From a virus: a stretch of DNA of 64,000 nt. The translations under genes were made by a program, and so were the position numbers. The stretch spans positions 1 through 64,000 of IMG/VR virus record IMGVR_UViG_3300033994_001671; one strand, 5' to 3'. This document shows positions 47,178 to 56,878 of this stretch, piece after piece (the first letter of the stretch is position 1; the number at the start of each line of letters is the position of its first letter). The notes under the pieces are model-generated. The model saw only the letters and a list, made by a program, of their open reading frames with translations, was not told the DNA's origin and did not search any database.

Positions 47178-48050
47178 ATGAGTTTTGTATATGATTTAGC
47201 GGATACTAGTTATAAGACACAAGTGTTCTATCAGTCGGGAAGTTGGATAAAACCTCAAGGTATAACTATGATATCCATTACTGCTATTAGTGCTGGTGGT
47301 GGGGGAGCTGGTGGTGCTACTAACTCATCTGCAAATAATAGGTCAGGAGGTGGAGGTGGTGGAGGTGGATGTTTAACTAGATTAATTATTCCTGAAATTT
47401 TTATAACAGATTCTTTGATAATAAATGTAGGTACTGGAGGTGCTGGGGGAGTATCGAGTGGAGGAGCTGGAAGTAATGGAGGTCCTACATTTGTTGATAT
47501 GCCTGTTCCTGGTAATACTGATATATATACACGTATTATAACCACTTCAGGTGGTACTGGAGGTAATGGAGCAACTGCTGGTAATGGAGGCTCCACCGCT
47601 AACGTTGCAGACGCATTATACTCAACGATTGGAGTTTGGACAACAATTGCAGGCCTTGGTGGAGGTGCAGGGACAACAACTAATGGAACTTCACTTACAT
47701 GGGGTTCTCTTGGTATGTTATATGGGGGTGCTGGTGGAGGGGGTATGGCGGCAGGAGCTACCACACCAACAAATGGAGGAAATTTAACAGGTGCAGGTAT
47801 AGTCCCTACAAATACTGGAGGACAGTCAGGTGGTGCAGGTAGTGTAGGGGTATTTTCATTAACCCCATTCTATTCTATTGCAGGAAGTGGTGGTGGAGGA
47901 GGTGGTACTACACCTGCTTCAGGTGGAGCAGGTGGTGATGGAAACATTGGTACTGGTGGTGGAGGTGGTGGTGCTGGTACCACACCTACAGGTGTTGGAG
48001 GGACAGGAGGACGTGGAGGTGATGGTTTAGTAATAATACAGTGTTGGTAA
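47178..48050 (+). CDS. Glycine-rich fibre-tip protein, paralogue 2
   Basis: 290-aa tandem paralogue of the previous gene: starts FVYDLADTSYKTQVFYQ, has WIKPQGITMISITAISAGGG and LTRLIIPEIFITDSLIINV, and ends GLVIIQCW. Between these fixed strands the Gly-rich loops differ in length and content, as expected if loops vary for receptor binding. Twelve bases after paralogue 1. Confidence 0.72.
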   Translation: MSFVYDLADTSYKTQVFYQSGSWIKPQGITMISITAISAGGGGAGGATNSSANNRSGGGGGGGGCLTRLIIPEIFITDSLIINVGTGGAGGVSSGGAGSNGGPTFVDMPVPGNTDIYTRIITTSGGTGGNGATAGNGGSTANVADALYSTIGVWTTIAGLGGGAGTTTNGTSLTWGSLGMLYGGAGGGGMAAGATTPTNGGNLTGAGIVPTNTGGQSGGAGSVGVFSLTPFYSIAGSGGGGGGTTPASGGAGGDGNIGTGGGGGGAGTTPTGVGGTGGRGGDGLVIIQCW

Positions 48051-48060
48051 AAATTTAATT

Positions 48061-48969
48061 ATGGATTTTGCATATAATTTAACAAATAACGCTCACAAAA
48101 CGCAAATATATTATACTGCGGGTCAATATGCTTACACTTTACCTAAAGGTATAACTATGGTCTATATCTTATGTATGGGTGCAGGAGGTGGAGGAGGAGG
48201 TGGATTTACTCGAGCCGCTGGTTCAGCTGGTGGTGGAGGTGGAGGTGGAGGAACAGGTGCTCTTACTCGTGTAGTTATACCTAAAATTTTTCTATCAGAT
48301 AGTTTACTCATATTGGTTGGTACGGGAGGACCAGGTGGTGCTGGTGGTAATCCTGCAACTGCGGGTACTGCTGGTGGTCAATCAATTGTTAGTACTAACT
48401 TAGGTGGTACGGTGGCATTAAACAATTTATATATTGCTCAGGCTAATGGTGGTAGTGCCGGAAATCCTGGAACAGGTGCTGCGGGTGGTACAGGAGGTGC
48501 GGGAGGTACCGCGACAACTAATACAGGTATGGGTATGGTGTCATTAGGAACATTTACAAATAGAATTGGTATAACAGGTGGAGATGGTAACGCAACTGCT
48601 TCACCACTTGCTGGTGTATATGGAACAGGTTCTATACCATTTTCTGCTGGACGAGGTGGAGGTGGTATAAATGCGGCAAACCCTGGTACAAGTGCAAATG
48701 GTGGGTCAATATCGGGTAGAGGTTTTGTTGTTGATGTTGTTGGAGGAGCCGCGGCTGGTGGGGCAGGTGTTAATGGAATGTTTATGATGAAACCATTTGT
48801 TAGTCTTGGAGGTACAGGTGGTGCTAGTAACAATGCTGGTGTGGGAGGTGTTGGTGGTAAAGGGGGTCCTGGGTGCGGAGGTGGGGGAGGAGGTGCTGGA
48901 ACATCTCTATCTGCTGGTGGTGCTGGAGGTCCTGGTGGTGATGGTTTAGTAATTGTAACTTGTTGGTAA
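48061..48969 (+). CDS. Glycine-rich fibre-tip protein, paralogue 3
   Basis: 302-aa tandem paralogue: starts FAYNLTNNAHKTQIYYT, has TLPKGITMVYILCMGAGGGG and LTRVVIPKIFLSDSLLILV, ends GLVIVTCW. Ten bases after paralogue 2. All three end in the same (V)I-x-(T/Q)CW, probably a structural or trimerisation tail. Confidence 0.72.
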   Translation: MDFAYNLTNNAHKTQIYYTAGQYAYTLPKGITMVYILCMGAGGGGGGGFTRAAGSAGGGGGGGGTGALTRVVIPKIFLSDSLLILVGTGGPGGAGGNPATAGTAGGQSIVSTNLGGTVALNNLYIAQANGGSAGNPGTGAAGGTGGAGGTATTNTGMGMVSLGTFTNRIGITGGDGNATASPLAGVYGTGSIPFSAGRGGGGINAANPGTSANGGSISGRGFVVDVVGGAAAGGAGVNGMFMMKPFVSLGGTGGASNNAGVGGVGGKGGPGCGGGGGGAGTSLSAGGAGGPGGDGLVIVTCW

Positions 48970-48978
48970 TTATATAAT

Positions 48979-49200
48979 ATGACATACGTTGAAATTTCAA
49001 ATATTAATGGTGTACCACCCTTTCAAATTTACTTATGTGATTTTGCGGAAAACAATTGTTCTTTAGTTCAGACAGAGTATGACCCTGTTTATTGGCCCGT
49101 TATTGTTAATTTACCTGTATCCCTTACAGGTTCAACTACAGTGTTTTGTAAAGTAGTTGATGGTAATTCTTGTGAGACAACTCAAATACTTTCATGTTAA
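48979..49200 (+). CDS. 73-aa stand-alone adhesin cap domain
   Basis: 73-aa protein starting TYVEISNINGVPPFQIYLC and ending KVVDGNSCETTQILSC. It matches residues 1-73 of the 25870 fibre and the minus-strand gene 56652-56873. The (G/V)PPF-x-I-Y-x-C start and KVVD-x-NxC end resemble half of a SprB-like repeat. No signal peptide. Nine bases after the last glycine-rich gene and 46 bases before the SprB-like adhesin; the same two-gene order recurs on the minus strand. Confidence 0.7.
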   Translation: MTYVEISNINGVPPFQIYLCDFAENNCSLVQTEYDPVYWPVIVNLPVSLTGSTTVFCKVVDGNSCETTQILSC

Positions 49201-49234
49201 ATGAATTAACTGTGTATAAAAACAGATTTTTTGT

Positions 49235-49241
49235 TATTTAT
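49235..49241 (+). promoter_or_regulatory. TATTTAT element upstream of 49247 gene
   Basis: Exact TATTTAT ending 5 bases before the ATG. Preceded by a six-T run after a very short CTGT/ACAG inverted repeat that might be a weak terminator. Candidate late promoter core. Confidence 0.45.
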
Positions 49242-49246
49242 AAGTA

Positions 49247-51277
49247 ATGGCTTTAGGATTTCAAAATTGTTGTGACATTGAGGACTATTTTTATGTAAAT
49301 GGTATTCCTGGTTCTGTTTCAGAATATGAGATATATTATATTGAAACAACACAAGGTGATACGTTATGTGGAACATATGTTGAATTACCTGAATTATTTT
49401 ATGAACCTTTGGTTTATGATTTAGTTGGAATGACTGGACAAACAAGTTGTACTACTTGTAAATTATTAAATCCTTGTCCTACAGGTATTACTATTGATTT
49501 TAGTAGTCAGAGTACAGGTATTTTTACAACAGTAAATGAATGTACTATTAAAACAATTTTTCCATTCTATGTTGAATGTGATAGTGTGTTCCCAACATTA
49601 GATGAGTCAACAACTGGTTCAGTTAGTTTATTTGTCACGGGTGGTACACCACCATATAGTTTTTACAGTGCGGGAACTGAAACTCAAATTGGTCAAGCTA
49701 TAGAACCAACAAATAATACTTATTTGTTGTATACTGACGTTATACCTGGTACATATTCAACAACTGTTGTTGACTATTATGGTGATAATGTACAAGATAT
49801 TGACTGTGTTATTCCTGAACTACCTGATTATATTTATGCTGAGTGTCAGGTTACAAATCCAACTATTAATGGATTTAATGATGGTAGTTTAACATTGTAT
49901 GTAACAGGTGGAACACCACCATATAATTACTATTATTCAGGTTCTTCAATAACATTACCACTTACTAATTTAAGTGCTGGGACGTACAACATTACAGTTG
50001 TTGATAGTGGAGTTGGAATTTATTCACAAACTGCAACAACATCTTGTTTAGTTGAAAATCCTGCTGAAATAATTTATCCTAATAAATTATGTATGAATTT
50101 TGATTATTGTGGTGTTGAATTTTATTTAAATTTTACAAGTGCGTCAACCTACAATTTAAGACCGTTATATACTCTTGATAATCCTTCTGAGATTTCTGTC
50201 ACAGGAATGAGTTTATTTTGGAATACAAGTTGGGTAAGTTCAGTTGAAAATCACAATTCACCATTACCAATACCAACACAATGTCAACAAGAACAAACTT
50301 GTTCATTTACTATTCAAAATCCTTTTGCAATTAAACCACAAGACAGTGGTTGGTACGGTTCAGGTACATTTACACCTGGACCAAGTATATCATCAATTAT
50401 TGTAACTTCAGGTGTTTGTTCGGCGATAACACCAACATTAACAGTACAAGTTGAAAATTATTGTGATAATTCAACACAGTGTCAAGGAGGTGTAACTTTA
50501 ATACCTAGCTCATCATTTGGTGGGCCATACACGTATTTTGTTGATGATGTTGAACAAAACTCACCTGTATTTTTTGGATTATGTAGTGGAGGTCACACGG
50601 CACAAGTAATAGATGGCGATGGTAATTTAAGTGATATTGTTTCATTTAATATTACATCAACAACACCCTCAACTATTGGTTATTCAAATTGTGTATTTTC
50701 TGCTGGAGATATTGTTAATTTAAATTCAGGTGGTAATAAAAAATGGAATTTTAAAACTGTAATATCTAATATACCGTCATCATGTCAACTAATTGGTAAA
50801 GTTAGAATAACTTATCAATATCTTTTCTCAGGTGTGACGGCAAATATTGGAATATCTCCAATATTACCATCGGGTACTTGGAATTTAATTATTAACCAAT
50901 TAACAACACAACCTGCGGTTGGTAATTGTCCGGCATATGTTATTTATACTCAAGTTTACGAGTCAACAAATTATACTATAAATGTGTTTTCATCTACAAT
51001 ACAAATAAATAATTGTGGGTTCAGTTGGTTTTTTAATAATCCAGTAGGATTATGTACTAATAAAGATGTACGAGGTATTGTGACAGTTCAAATGTATTCA
51101 ATCACTCCTAGTGGAGCTCAGTGTTGTATAACTATACCTCCGACTTATACTATTGGAACGTCTACTGTCCATATTAGATATAATAAAACAACACCGCCAT
51201 CTGAAATTACATTAACTAATACAAGTCTTCTATGTAATCCAAGTACACCTTCACCACCGGCAGAAAACATACAATAA
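49247..51277 (+). CDS. Cys-rich adhesin with SprB-like repeats
   Basis: 676-aa virion-type protein. Residues 1-85 form a Cys-rich module (NCCDIEDYF, YYIETTQGD, SCTTCKLLNPC) shared with the start of the minus-strand 54173 gene. Two SprB-like repeats follow (VTGGTPPYSFYSAG ... PGTYSTTVVDYY and VTGGTPPYNYYYSG ... AGTYNITVVDSG), then further Cys-containing beta domains, including CSGGHTAQVIDGDGN. No signal peptide or secretion tail. Probably an adhesin attached to the tail. The 26 bases to the next gene hold no evident signal. Confidence 0.75.
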   Translation: MALGFQNCCDIEDYFYVNGIPGSVSEYEIYYIETTQGDTLCGTYVELPELFYEPLVYDLVGMTGQTSCTTCKLLNPCPTGITIDFSSQSTGIFTTVNECTIKTIFPFYVECDSVFPTLDESTTGSVSLFVTGGTPPYSFYSAGTETQIGQAIEPTNNTYLLYTDVIPGTYSTTVVDYYGDNVQDIDCVIPELPDYIYAECQVTNPTINGFNDGSLTLYVTGGTPPYNYYYSGSSITLPLTNLSAGTYNITVVDSGVGIYSQTATTSCLVENPAEIIYPNKLCMNFDYCGVEFYLNFTSASTYNLRPLYTLDNPSEISVTGMSLFWNTSWVSSVENHNSPLPIPTQCQQEQTCSFTIQNPFAIKPQDSGWYGSGTFTPGPSISSIIVTSGVCSAITPTLTVQVENYCDNSTQCQGGVTLIPSSSFGGPYTYFVDDVEQNSPVFFGLCSGGHTAQVIDGDGNLSDIVSFNITSTTPSTIGYSNCVFSAGDIVNLNSGGNKKWNFKTVISNIPSSCQLIGKVRITYQYLFSGVTANIGISPILPSGTWNLIINQLTTQPAVGNCPAYVIYTQVYESTNYTINVFSSTIQINNCGFSWFFNNPVGLCTNKDVRGIVTVQMYSITPSGAQCCITIPPTYTIGTSTVHIRYNKTTPPSEITLTNTSLLCNPSTPSPPAENIQ

Positions 51278-51303
51278 AAATGAAACGAAGATAATTATAA
51301 ACA

Positions 51304-53475
51304 ATGGGATATATTATAAAAGAAAATCAAGGATTATTAATTACAAGATTAACGGACACTGGACGTAAAAAAATATCTGAAGGTAATTTTAATGTTTCTT
51401 ATTTTCAAATTGGAGACAGTGAGGTTAATTATACCTCAATTGCAAATTACGATATATCTAGTTTTCAAATACTTGAACCATCATATAACGCTCAAAATTC
51501 AACAGGAGTTCCTAACTCAACTAAAAATAATGTTAAATATCCTTTTTATTTACAAGGCTCTTCAGGGTTAACTTATGGTATTCCATTTATGGCATCTTCG
51601 GATGAGTCAGTATTTAATACTGCGTCACCTAACGGTTTCTTTGTAACCGCGAGTACTGCATCTACTTGTTTTAGTCCTTATCATACAAGTGCATACACTT
51701 ACAACTCACAATATGTTGTTAATTTATCAGGATTAACTGGTAACACTTCAGTTTTAACACTTATTTCCAATCCTTGTCCTGATTCTGTATCAGCGACAAC
51801 TATTTCTGCGGGAACTCTTGTAACTATTTTTATGAGTGGTGGAAGTTCATGTGGATGTATCGATTCTTGTTATCCTGTATTAACTTACCAAGTTCAGAGT
51901 TGGAATTCAGGAACAACACAACTTGTTGTTGATAGACTATTACCTAATTTATCAGGTAATACTGGTCAAGCTAGATTATTTTTCTACCCATCAGGTATGA
52001 CAGGTTATGATTTACCGACACCTATGAACTATTGGAGTGATAGTGTTATTAATTATGAATCAGTTTGTACACCTGAAGATGGGTTAGTTAAAATTTGGAA
52101 TATGAATATTCCGTGGTCTGAAAGTCCTGCGGGATTAATTTCGACATTATATAGTCAATATGGTGAATTTGGTTCCAAAGATTATATCAGTACAAAAGAA
52201 TACTACGGATATATGTCGTCAAGTGGACAAACAGATACATCAGGTGTTACATATTATAATTCATACGGTGAACAAATATTAGTGACCCCTGAAGAACAAA
52301 AAGCAATTTCAATTGTTCACTACACAAACAATACAATAATTAATTTTTATGGTGAAAAATTTGCTTGTGAAGCATATGACACAACAAATCCTGGTGATAC
52401 AGGACAAGCAAGAAATTTTACAATTAACCTGCCTTGGTTAATGTGGCATAAAAATCCAATTAGTTGTTGTAGTGGTGAAACATTTTGGATTGACCCACCT
52501 GGATTTAATGGGTACGATTTATTAACACCATACTATATTCAATCAAATGAAAATCTTGATATGAATAATCCGGGTATTAGATATTTTCATTTATATGATA
52601 CTCACCCAAATCCTGATGGACGACCAAGTAGGGTTGGTAAAGTATTTCCTGATGATAAGGTAATTGTTTTTGATGATGAGGAAATTATTGCCGCAATGAC
52701 TTATGTTGCTAATAGAAACTATACACTACCTGCCCCAAAACTTGGATATAGTGCACCTGGACTTTGTAACGATACATCAACTGATGGATTACTTGATAAT
52801 GATAACCAATGTGTGTGGGTAACTTATGGTTTTGATGGGCCTTGGACTGGAATGCATTGTAATTATTATCAGAAAATAATTGGCCCTGTAACAGGTTGTA
52901 GTTTAACTGAACAAAACGTAACAGTTAAATTCGGAAATGAATTTAAATGTATGAAAACAGGTACTACACAAGGATTTTCAGCGACTGACTTTTACATTTT
53001 AGCACAAACAGGAACAACATCACAGAATAGACCTAATCCAAATAATTGGGTTAGAATGAATTATTCTACCGCATTATCAGGTGGTTATATTAATCCATCA
53101 GGTCTTACGGCAACAACATTTACAATTACACCTACAACTTATGCTAATGGAACAACATATAATTTAGGTAATCAATTAGAGTTACCAACTATTAGTAGTA
53201 GTTCATCAACATTATATTTTGGTGATGAATATTTCTTCTACGGGAATGTTAATACTGATATTCAGGCAACAATTTACGAAATGAGATATCTTATAAATTT
53301 ACCTAACGCACAATTTGTAAATTCATCAAATCCTACTTGGACACAAGGTATAACTCCTTATATGTCTGAAATAGGATTATATGACGCTAATAAAAACTTA
53401 CTTGTATTATCTAAATTCCAATCACCTCAAGTTAGACAAGGTATACAACAAGCGGTTGTTAAGTTAGATTTCTAA
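51304..53475 (+). CDS. Large tail-associated structural protein
   Basis: 723-aa protein whose N-terminus (ITRLTDTGRKKISEGNFNVS, then YFQIGDSEVNY) looks like a conserved virion-docking domain; a long middle of mixed beta sequence contains scattered Cys pairs (SCGCIDSC) and acidic loops (FPDDKVIVFDDEE). It ends in a helix-rich segment with QVRQGIQQAVVKLDF. I do not recognise a named family. Its size and place after the adhesins suggest a baseplate hub-fibre connector or a fibre base. Last plus-strand structural gene before the RuvC-like nuclease. Confidence 0.7.
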   Translation: MGYIIKENQGLLITRLTDTGRKKISEGNFNVSYFQIGDSEVNYTSIANYDISSFQILEPSYNAQNSTGVPNSTKNNVKYPFYLQGSSGLTYGIPFMASSDESVFNTASPNGFFVTASTASTCFSPYHTSAYTYNSQYVVNLSGLTGNTSVLTLISNPCPDSVSATTISAGTLVTIFMSGGSSCGCIDSCYPVLTYQVQSWNSGTTQLVVDRLLPNLSGNTGQARLFFYPSGMTGYDLPTPMNYWSDSVINYESVCTPEDGLVKIWNMNIPWSESPAGLISTLYSQYGEFGSKDYISTKEYYGYMSSSGQTDTSGVTYYNSYGEQILVTPEEQKAISIVHYTNNTIINFYGEKFACEAYDTTNPGDTGQARNFTINLPWLMWHKNPISCCSGETFWIDPPGFNGYDLLTPYYIQSNENLDMNNPGIRYFHLYDTHPNPDGRPSRVGKVFPDDKVIVFDDEEIIAAMTYVANRNYTLPAPKLGYSAPGLCNDTSTDGLLDNDNQCVWVTYGFDGPWTGMHCNYYQKIIGPVTGCSLTEQNVTVKFGNEFKCMKTGTTQGFSATDFYILAQTGTTSQNRPNPNNWVRMNYSTALSGGYINPSGLTATTFTITPTTYANGTTYNLGNQLELPTISSSSSTLYFGDEYFFYGNVNTDIQATIYEMRYLINLPNAQFVNSSNPTWTQGITPYMSEIGLYDANKNLLVLSKFQSPQVRQGIQQAVVKLDF

Positions 53476-53531
53476 ATTATTTACAATTAAGTTAATTAAT
53501 TTAATATTATGACTAATAACTAATATTAGAT

Positions 53532-54125
53532 ATGGCAAAAAGTATTAAAAATTCACCTAAAATTTTGGGTTTAGACGTTTCAACCAAAACAATTGGTGTA
53601 GCATTGTTTGATTTATCTTCAAGGGATTTATTGGAATTAACTCATGTTTCACCACAACCAAAACCAACACCTGAAACCAAGATTGAGGAAATGTTATTAA
53701 AATCTGCAACATTCAGAAAGAAATTGGAGGAATACAAAGGAGTTGGTGTCGTTAGATGTGTAATTGAAGAACCTTTGTTGAATAGTAATAATGCTTATAC
53801 TATCGGAACACTATTGAGATATAATACATTGATTACTAAAGAAGTTTATGATGTGTTGGGTATTGTTCCTGAATATGTTTCAACATATAACTCAAGAAAA
53901 GAAGCGTGGCCTGAATTGGTAAAGAAAAACGAGAAAGGTAAATATGTTTTGTTTGGAGGTTATCCTAAAGATTGTGATAAAAAGATGATTATATGGGAAC
54001 TTGTTGCTAAAAGAGAACCTCAAATTAATTGGTTGTATACAAGAAACAATACATTAAAGAAAGAAAACTTTGATATGACAGATGCTTATACTGTTGTATT
54101 AAGTTATCTAAATGCTAAAAAATAA
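53532..54125 (+). CDS. RuvC-like Holliday junction resolvase / RNase H-fold nuclease
   Basis: 197-aa RNase H-fold protein predicted to resolve branched DNA before packaging. Catalytic acids seen: D15 in ILGLDVSTKTIGVALF, E79/E80 in RCVIEEPLL and D181/D184 in FDMTDAY, the expected D-E-D order. Lys-rich tail. T4 uses endonuclease VII (gp49) for this step, so a RuvC-type enzyme would be a functional replacement. Alone on the plus strand between tail genes and the inverted adhesin pair; followed by a bidirectional terminator. Confidence 0.75.
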   Translation: MAKSIKNSPKILGLDVSTKTIGVALFDLSSRDLLELTHVSPQPKPTPETKIEEMLLKSATFRKKLEEYKGVGVVRCVIEEPLLNSNNAYTIGTLLRYNTLITKEVYDVLGIVPEYVSTYNSRKEAWPELVKKNEKGKYVLFGGYPKDCDKKMIIWELVAKREPQINWLYTRNNTLKKENFDMTDAYTVVLSYLNAKK

Positions 54126-54147
54126 TAAGATTTTTATTTTAAAATTT

Positions 54148-54171
54148 AAGGTGTCGTTTGACACCTTTTTT
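54148..54171. terminator. Bidirectional terminator between convergent genes
   Basis: Eight-base perfect stem AAGGTGTC (54148-54155) and GACACCTT (54160-54167) with a GTTT loop, followed by Ts on the plus strand and by an A/T-rich T-containing tract when read on the minus strand. It lies between the RuvC-like stop (54125) and the minus-strand adhesin stop (54173). Confidence 0.85.
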
Positions 54172-54172
54172 G

Positions 54173-56647
54173 TTATGTACATAATACCACTACACTACCT
54201 GATATACCATTACTTGCATAAACTTTAGTAGTTGTGGTATCATAATCAATACCTGATGCTCCACCACCAATACTACTTATTGTTTTAACAACTGTATTAG
54301 TTGTTGTGTTAATTACACTTATAGTAGAATCAAATGAATTTGTAACATATAATCTATTAGACGAATCTATTGTCATATCATATGGAGCACTACCCACTGA
54401 AATTGTTGAACCTGTTGATAATGTTATTGTGTTAACAGGGACAATTAAATCACTATTTTGAAGTGCTACGTACACTGTATTATTTGATATATTGACTTTA
54501 CATGTTCTTGGATATAACGAACCTGGTAAACCAACAAACGAAACTGTTGAAATTACAGTATTTGTGAATACATCAATAACTGACATAGTGTTGTCGTTAG
54601 CATTTGGTACAAATACTCGACCTAATGTTGGGTCAAATGATGGGTTAATTGGAGCATTACCAACAGATATTGTTGATGTTATTGTGTTAGTTAAAGTGTT
54701 AATTACGCTAACATTTGCAGTATTAAAGTTTGTCACATACATTTGATTATTAATAGAATCAAAACATATTCCTACTGGACCACCCGCACCAATAATTGTT
54801 GTTATTGGTGAATTTGTGTCACCATCTAATACGACAATAGTTGATGAATTATAATATGTGATATAAATATTGTTATTCAAAGTATCTAGAGCCATTCCTT
54901 GAGGACCAATTTGTCCTGTTGAAATACTCAAATATGATGTATTATTTGTTTTGTCAATAACTTCAATATTGTTGAAAGGTGTGCTTGAAACATATGCGTA
55001 ATCTGTTGATGGGTTTGATAACATATTATATAATGTGAAACCAGGTGTTATTGAAATTGTTGTTGTAACAAATGGACAATAAGGTGTTGTTGTTGGTGTC
55101 GGAGTAGGTGTTGGAGTAGGCGTTGCAGTTGTAACTGGGATACAAAATTCACAATCAAATAAATTACCACTCTCAATAGATTGGAGTGTGTTAGTAGGTG
55201 AACCTAAAATATCTGAATTGTAAGTTACACAAACAGATTTAAAGTCAATCACAGCACTAAATGTTGAACCTGTGTTAAACGGTATTATTTCACCAACAAT
55301 ATATTTTTCGGGTGAGTTACAATCCAAAAGTAATTTTGAATATAAACTTGTAAATTTAGATGAGAATGTATCATAAGATACTGAACCACTTACAACAACA
55401 CTTTTAACAGCATTTGTTGGAGTAACACTTGGTGTTGGTGAAGGACCTGGATAACTGTAATTAACACCACTAAACGATAATGATTTACCGTTACACAATG
55501 GTGTAGGTGTTGGGGTAGTTGTTGGTGTTAATGTCGGTGTTATACTAGGTGTTGGTGTTGGAGTTGCTCCTGAAGTAATATTACAATCAAATACTGCTGT
55601 AAAATCAAAAGTATTACATGCGTCAGTGTTTGATGGTGTTGGTGTAGGACATGAAGACCCAAAATATGTTACGTCTAAATCAGGACAAACAGTATTACTT
55701 CCTGTTGGACCAAATAATTTACACTCACCATTTACACAAGTTGATAAACACCACTTTGTTTCACCAGTGTTGTAATATATGTAATAAGGATTAGTTACGT
55801 CTGGCTTATAAAAAACATTTCTTCCTCCAAATACTCCATAGTTGTAATAAGTTCCATCATAATTTGTATAACCGTCTAAATTTGTGAATACACAATAACT
55901 TGATTGAGGACATGCGGTATAAGTTGGCGTTGCCGTTGGTGTTGTTGAAGGTGTTTGTGAAATACTTGGTGTTGGCGTATTACAAAATGTTGGTAGTGGG
56001 GTCTTTGTAATTGTTGGAGTTGGAGTTGTGGTTGGTGTTATTGATAATGTAGGGGTTGGAGTTGATGTTGTTGTCGGTGATGGTGTAATAGTTGGTGTAA
56101 TACTTGGAGTAGGTGTAACCGTTCTTGTTGGAGTATGTGTTGGAGTAATACTTGGAGTTGGAGTATTTGTTGAGGTAACGGTAACTGTTGGTGTTATGGT
56201 TGGAGTAATACTTGGTGTTGGTGTTATGGTTGGTGTAACACTTGATGTTGGTGTTTGAGTTTGTGTTTTTGTTGGAGTATTTGTTGGTGTTTTTGTTGGA
56301 GTGGTACTTGGTGTAACAGTTTTTGTTGGAGTGTTTGTTGGTGTTTTTGTTGGAGTAGCACTTGGTGCAGGTGTTGAAGTAGGTGTTGGTGTTGGGCCAG
56401 GAACACAAGGGTTCACGGTTGTACATGCGGTACAAGATGAATATGATGTTAAATTTATTGTTAATATGTTATAGATTGGAGTACCTGTAACAAATCCTGT
56501 TGTTAAATGTTGAGAACAACCTGAATAAAAATCAGTCTCCAAATAATAAGAGTTTCCGACAGTAAATGTTCCTGCAGAGTAAGTTGATTGAATTTGAAAC
56601 GTAGTTCCACTACAACAACCTGAAAATGAATACCAACTTAAAGCCAA
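54173..56647 (-). CDS. Modular adhesin: Cys module, Thr-Pro linkers, YVTN-type beta-propeller
   Basis: 824-aa protein. Residues 1-84 are the Cys module shared with the 49247 gene ([25 protein letters not shown]). Residues 85-244 are a 160-residue Thr/Pro linker; about 245-360 and 383-500 are two unrelated Cys-containing modules divided by shorter TPTP linkers; about 527-824 are YVTN/YncE-like propeller blades, each with [21 protein letters not shown]-type or [19 protein letters not shown]-type sequence. Propellers of this kind commonly bind proteins or glycans. Together with the 73-aa gene upstream it is the only gene pair on the minus strand, suggesting a separately acquired or inverted host-contact cassette. 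Confidence 0.8.
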   Translation of the reverse strand: MALSWYSFSGCCSGTTFQIQSTYSAGTFTVGNSYYLETDFYSGCSQHLTTGFVTGTPIYNILTINLTSYSSCTACTTVNPCVPGPTPTPTSTPAPSATPTKTPTNTPTKTVTPSTTPTKTPTNTPTKTQTQTPTSSVTPTITPTPSITPTITPTVTVTSTNTPTPSITPTHTPTRTVTPTPSITPTITPSPTTTSTPTPTLSITPTTTPTPTITKTPLPTFCNTPTPSISQTPSTTPTATPTYTACPQSSYCVFTNLDGYTNYDGTYYNYGVFGGRNVFYKPDVTNPYYIYYNTGETKWCLSTCVNGECKLFGPTGSNTVCPDLDVTYFGSSCPTPTPSNTDACNTFDFTAVFDCNITSGATPTPTPSITPTLTPTTTPTPTPLCNGKSLSFSGVNYSYPGPSPTPSVTPTNAVKSVVVSGSVSYDTFSSKFTSLYSKLLLDCNSPEKYIVGEIIPFNTGSTFSAVIDFKSVCVTYNSDILGSPTNTLQSIESGNLFDCEFCIPVTTATPTPTPTPTPTTTPYCPFVTTTISITPGFTLYNMLSNPSTDYAYVSSTPFNNIEVIDKTNNTSYLSISTGQIGPQGMALDTLNNNIYITYYNSSTIVVLDGDTNSPITTIIGAGGPVGICFDSINNQMYVTNFNTANVSVINTLTNTITSTISVGNAPINPSFDPTLGRVFVPNANDNTMSVIDVFTNTVISTVSFVGLPGSLYPRTCKVNISNNTVYVALQNSDLIVPVNTITLSTGSTISVGSAPYDMTIDSSNRLYVTNSFDSTISVINTTTNTVVKTISSIGGGASGIDYDTTTTKVYASNGISGSVVVLCT
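55916..56395 (-). repeat. Long Thr-Pro linker coding repeat
   Basis: 480 bases encoding 160 linker residues of the minus-strand adhesin. Includes internally repeated [13 protein letters not shown] units. The plus strand of this stretch yields only Val/Gly-rich shadow frames. Confidence 0.85.
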
Positions 56648-56651
56648 TTTT

Positions 56652-56873
56652 TTATATACTTGTGCAACCTGTTATTATGCAACCATTTGCATCTACAACC
56701 TTCATACAATAGTGTGAAAACATTTCTATTGGAGAAGGTACTGTAAAATTATATGGTAAACTACCACTTCCAATACTTGTAATATAATAACATGGACTAC
56801 CACCTGAAAGACATATATAAACGTCAAACGGAGTGGAACCTGTAATATTATTAACCGTAATTGTTGTTGGCAT
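56652..56873 (-). CDS. 73-aa stand-alone adhesin cap domain
   Basis: 73-aa protein starting [20 protein letters not shown] and ending [17 protein letters not shown], a paralogue of the gene at 48979 and of the first 73 residues of the 25870 protein. It precedes the modular adhesin by 4 bases, the same order as the plus-strand pair 48979/49247. Probably a small partner that caps or attaches the larger adhesin. Confidence 0.7.
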   Translation of the reverse strand: MPTTITVNNITGSTPFDVYICLSGGSPCYYITSIGSGSLPYNFTVPSPIEMFSHYCMKVVDANGCIITGCTSI

Positions 56874-56878
56874 ATGAT

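Noticed and set aside
46352-48833. Proline-rich minus-strand frames opposite the glycine-rich genes.
   Set aside because: Complement of GGN codons gives Pro codons; the plus-strand frames have conserved paralogous strands and coupled starts.
49210-49232. Weak terminator (CTGT/ACAG followed by T run) after the 48979 gene.
   Set aside because: Only a four-base stem; could easily be chance in AT-rich DNA.
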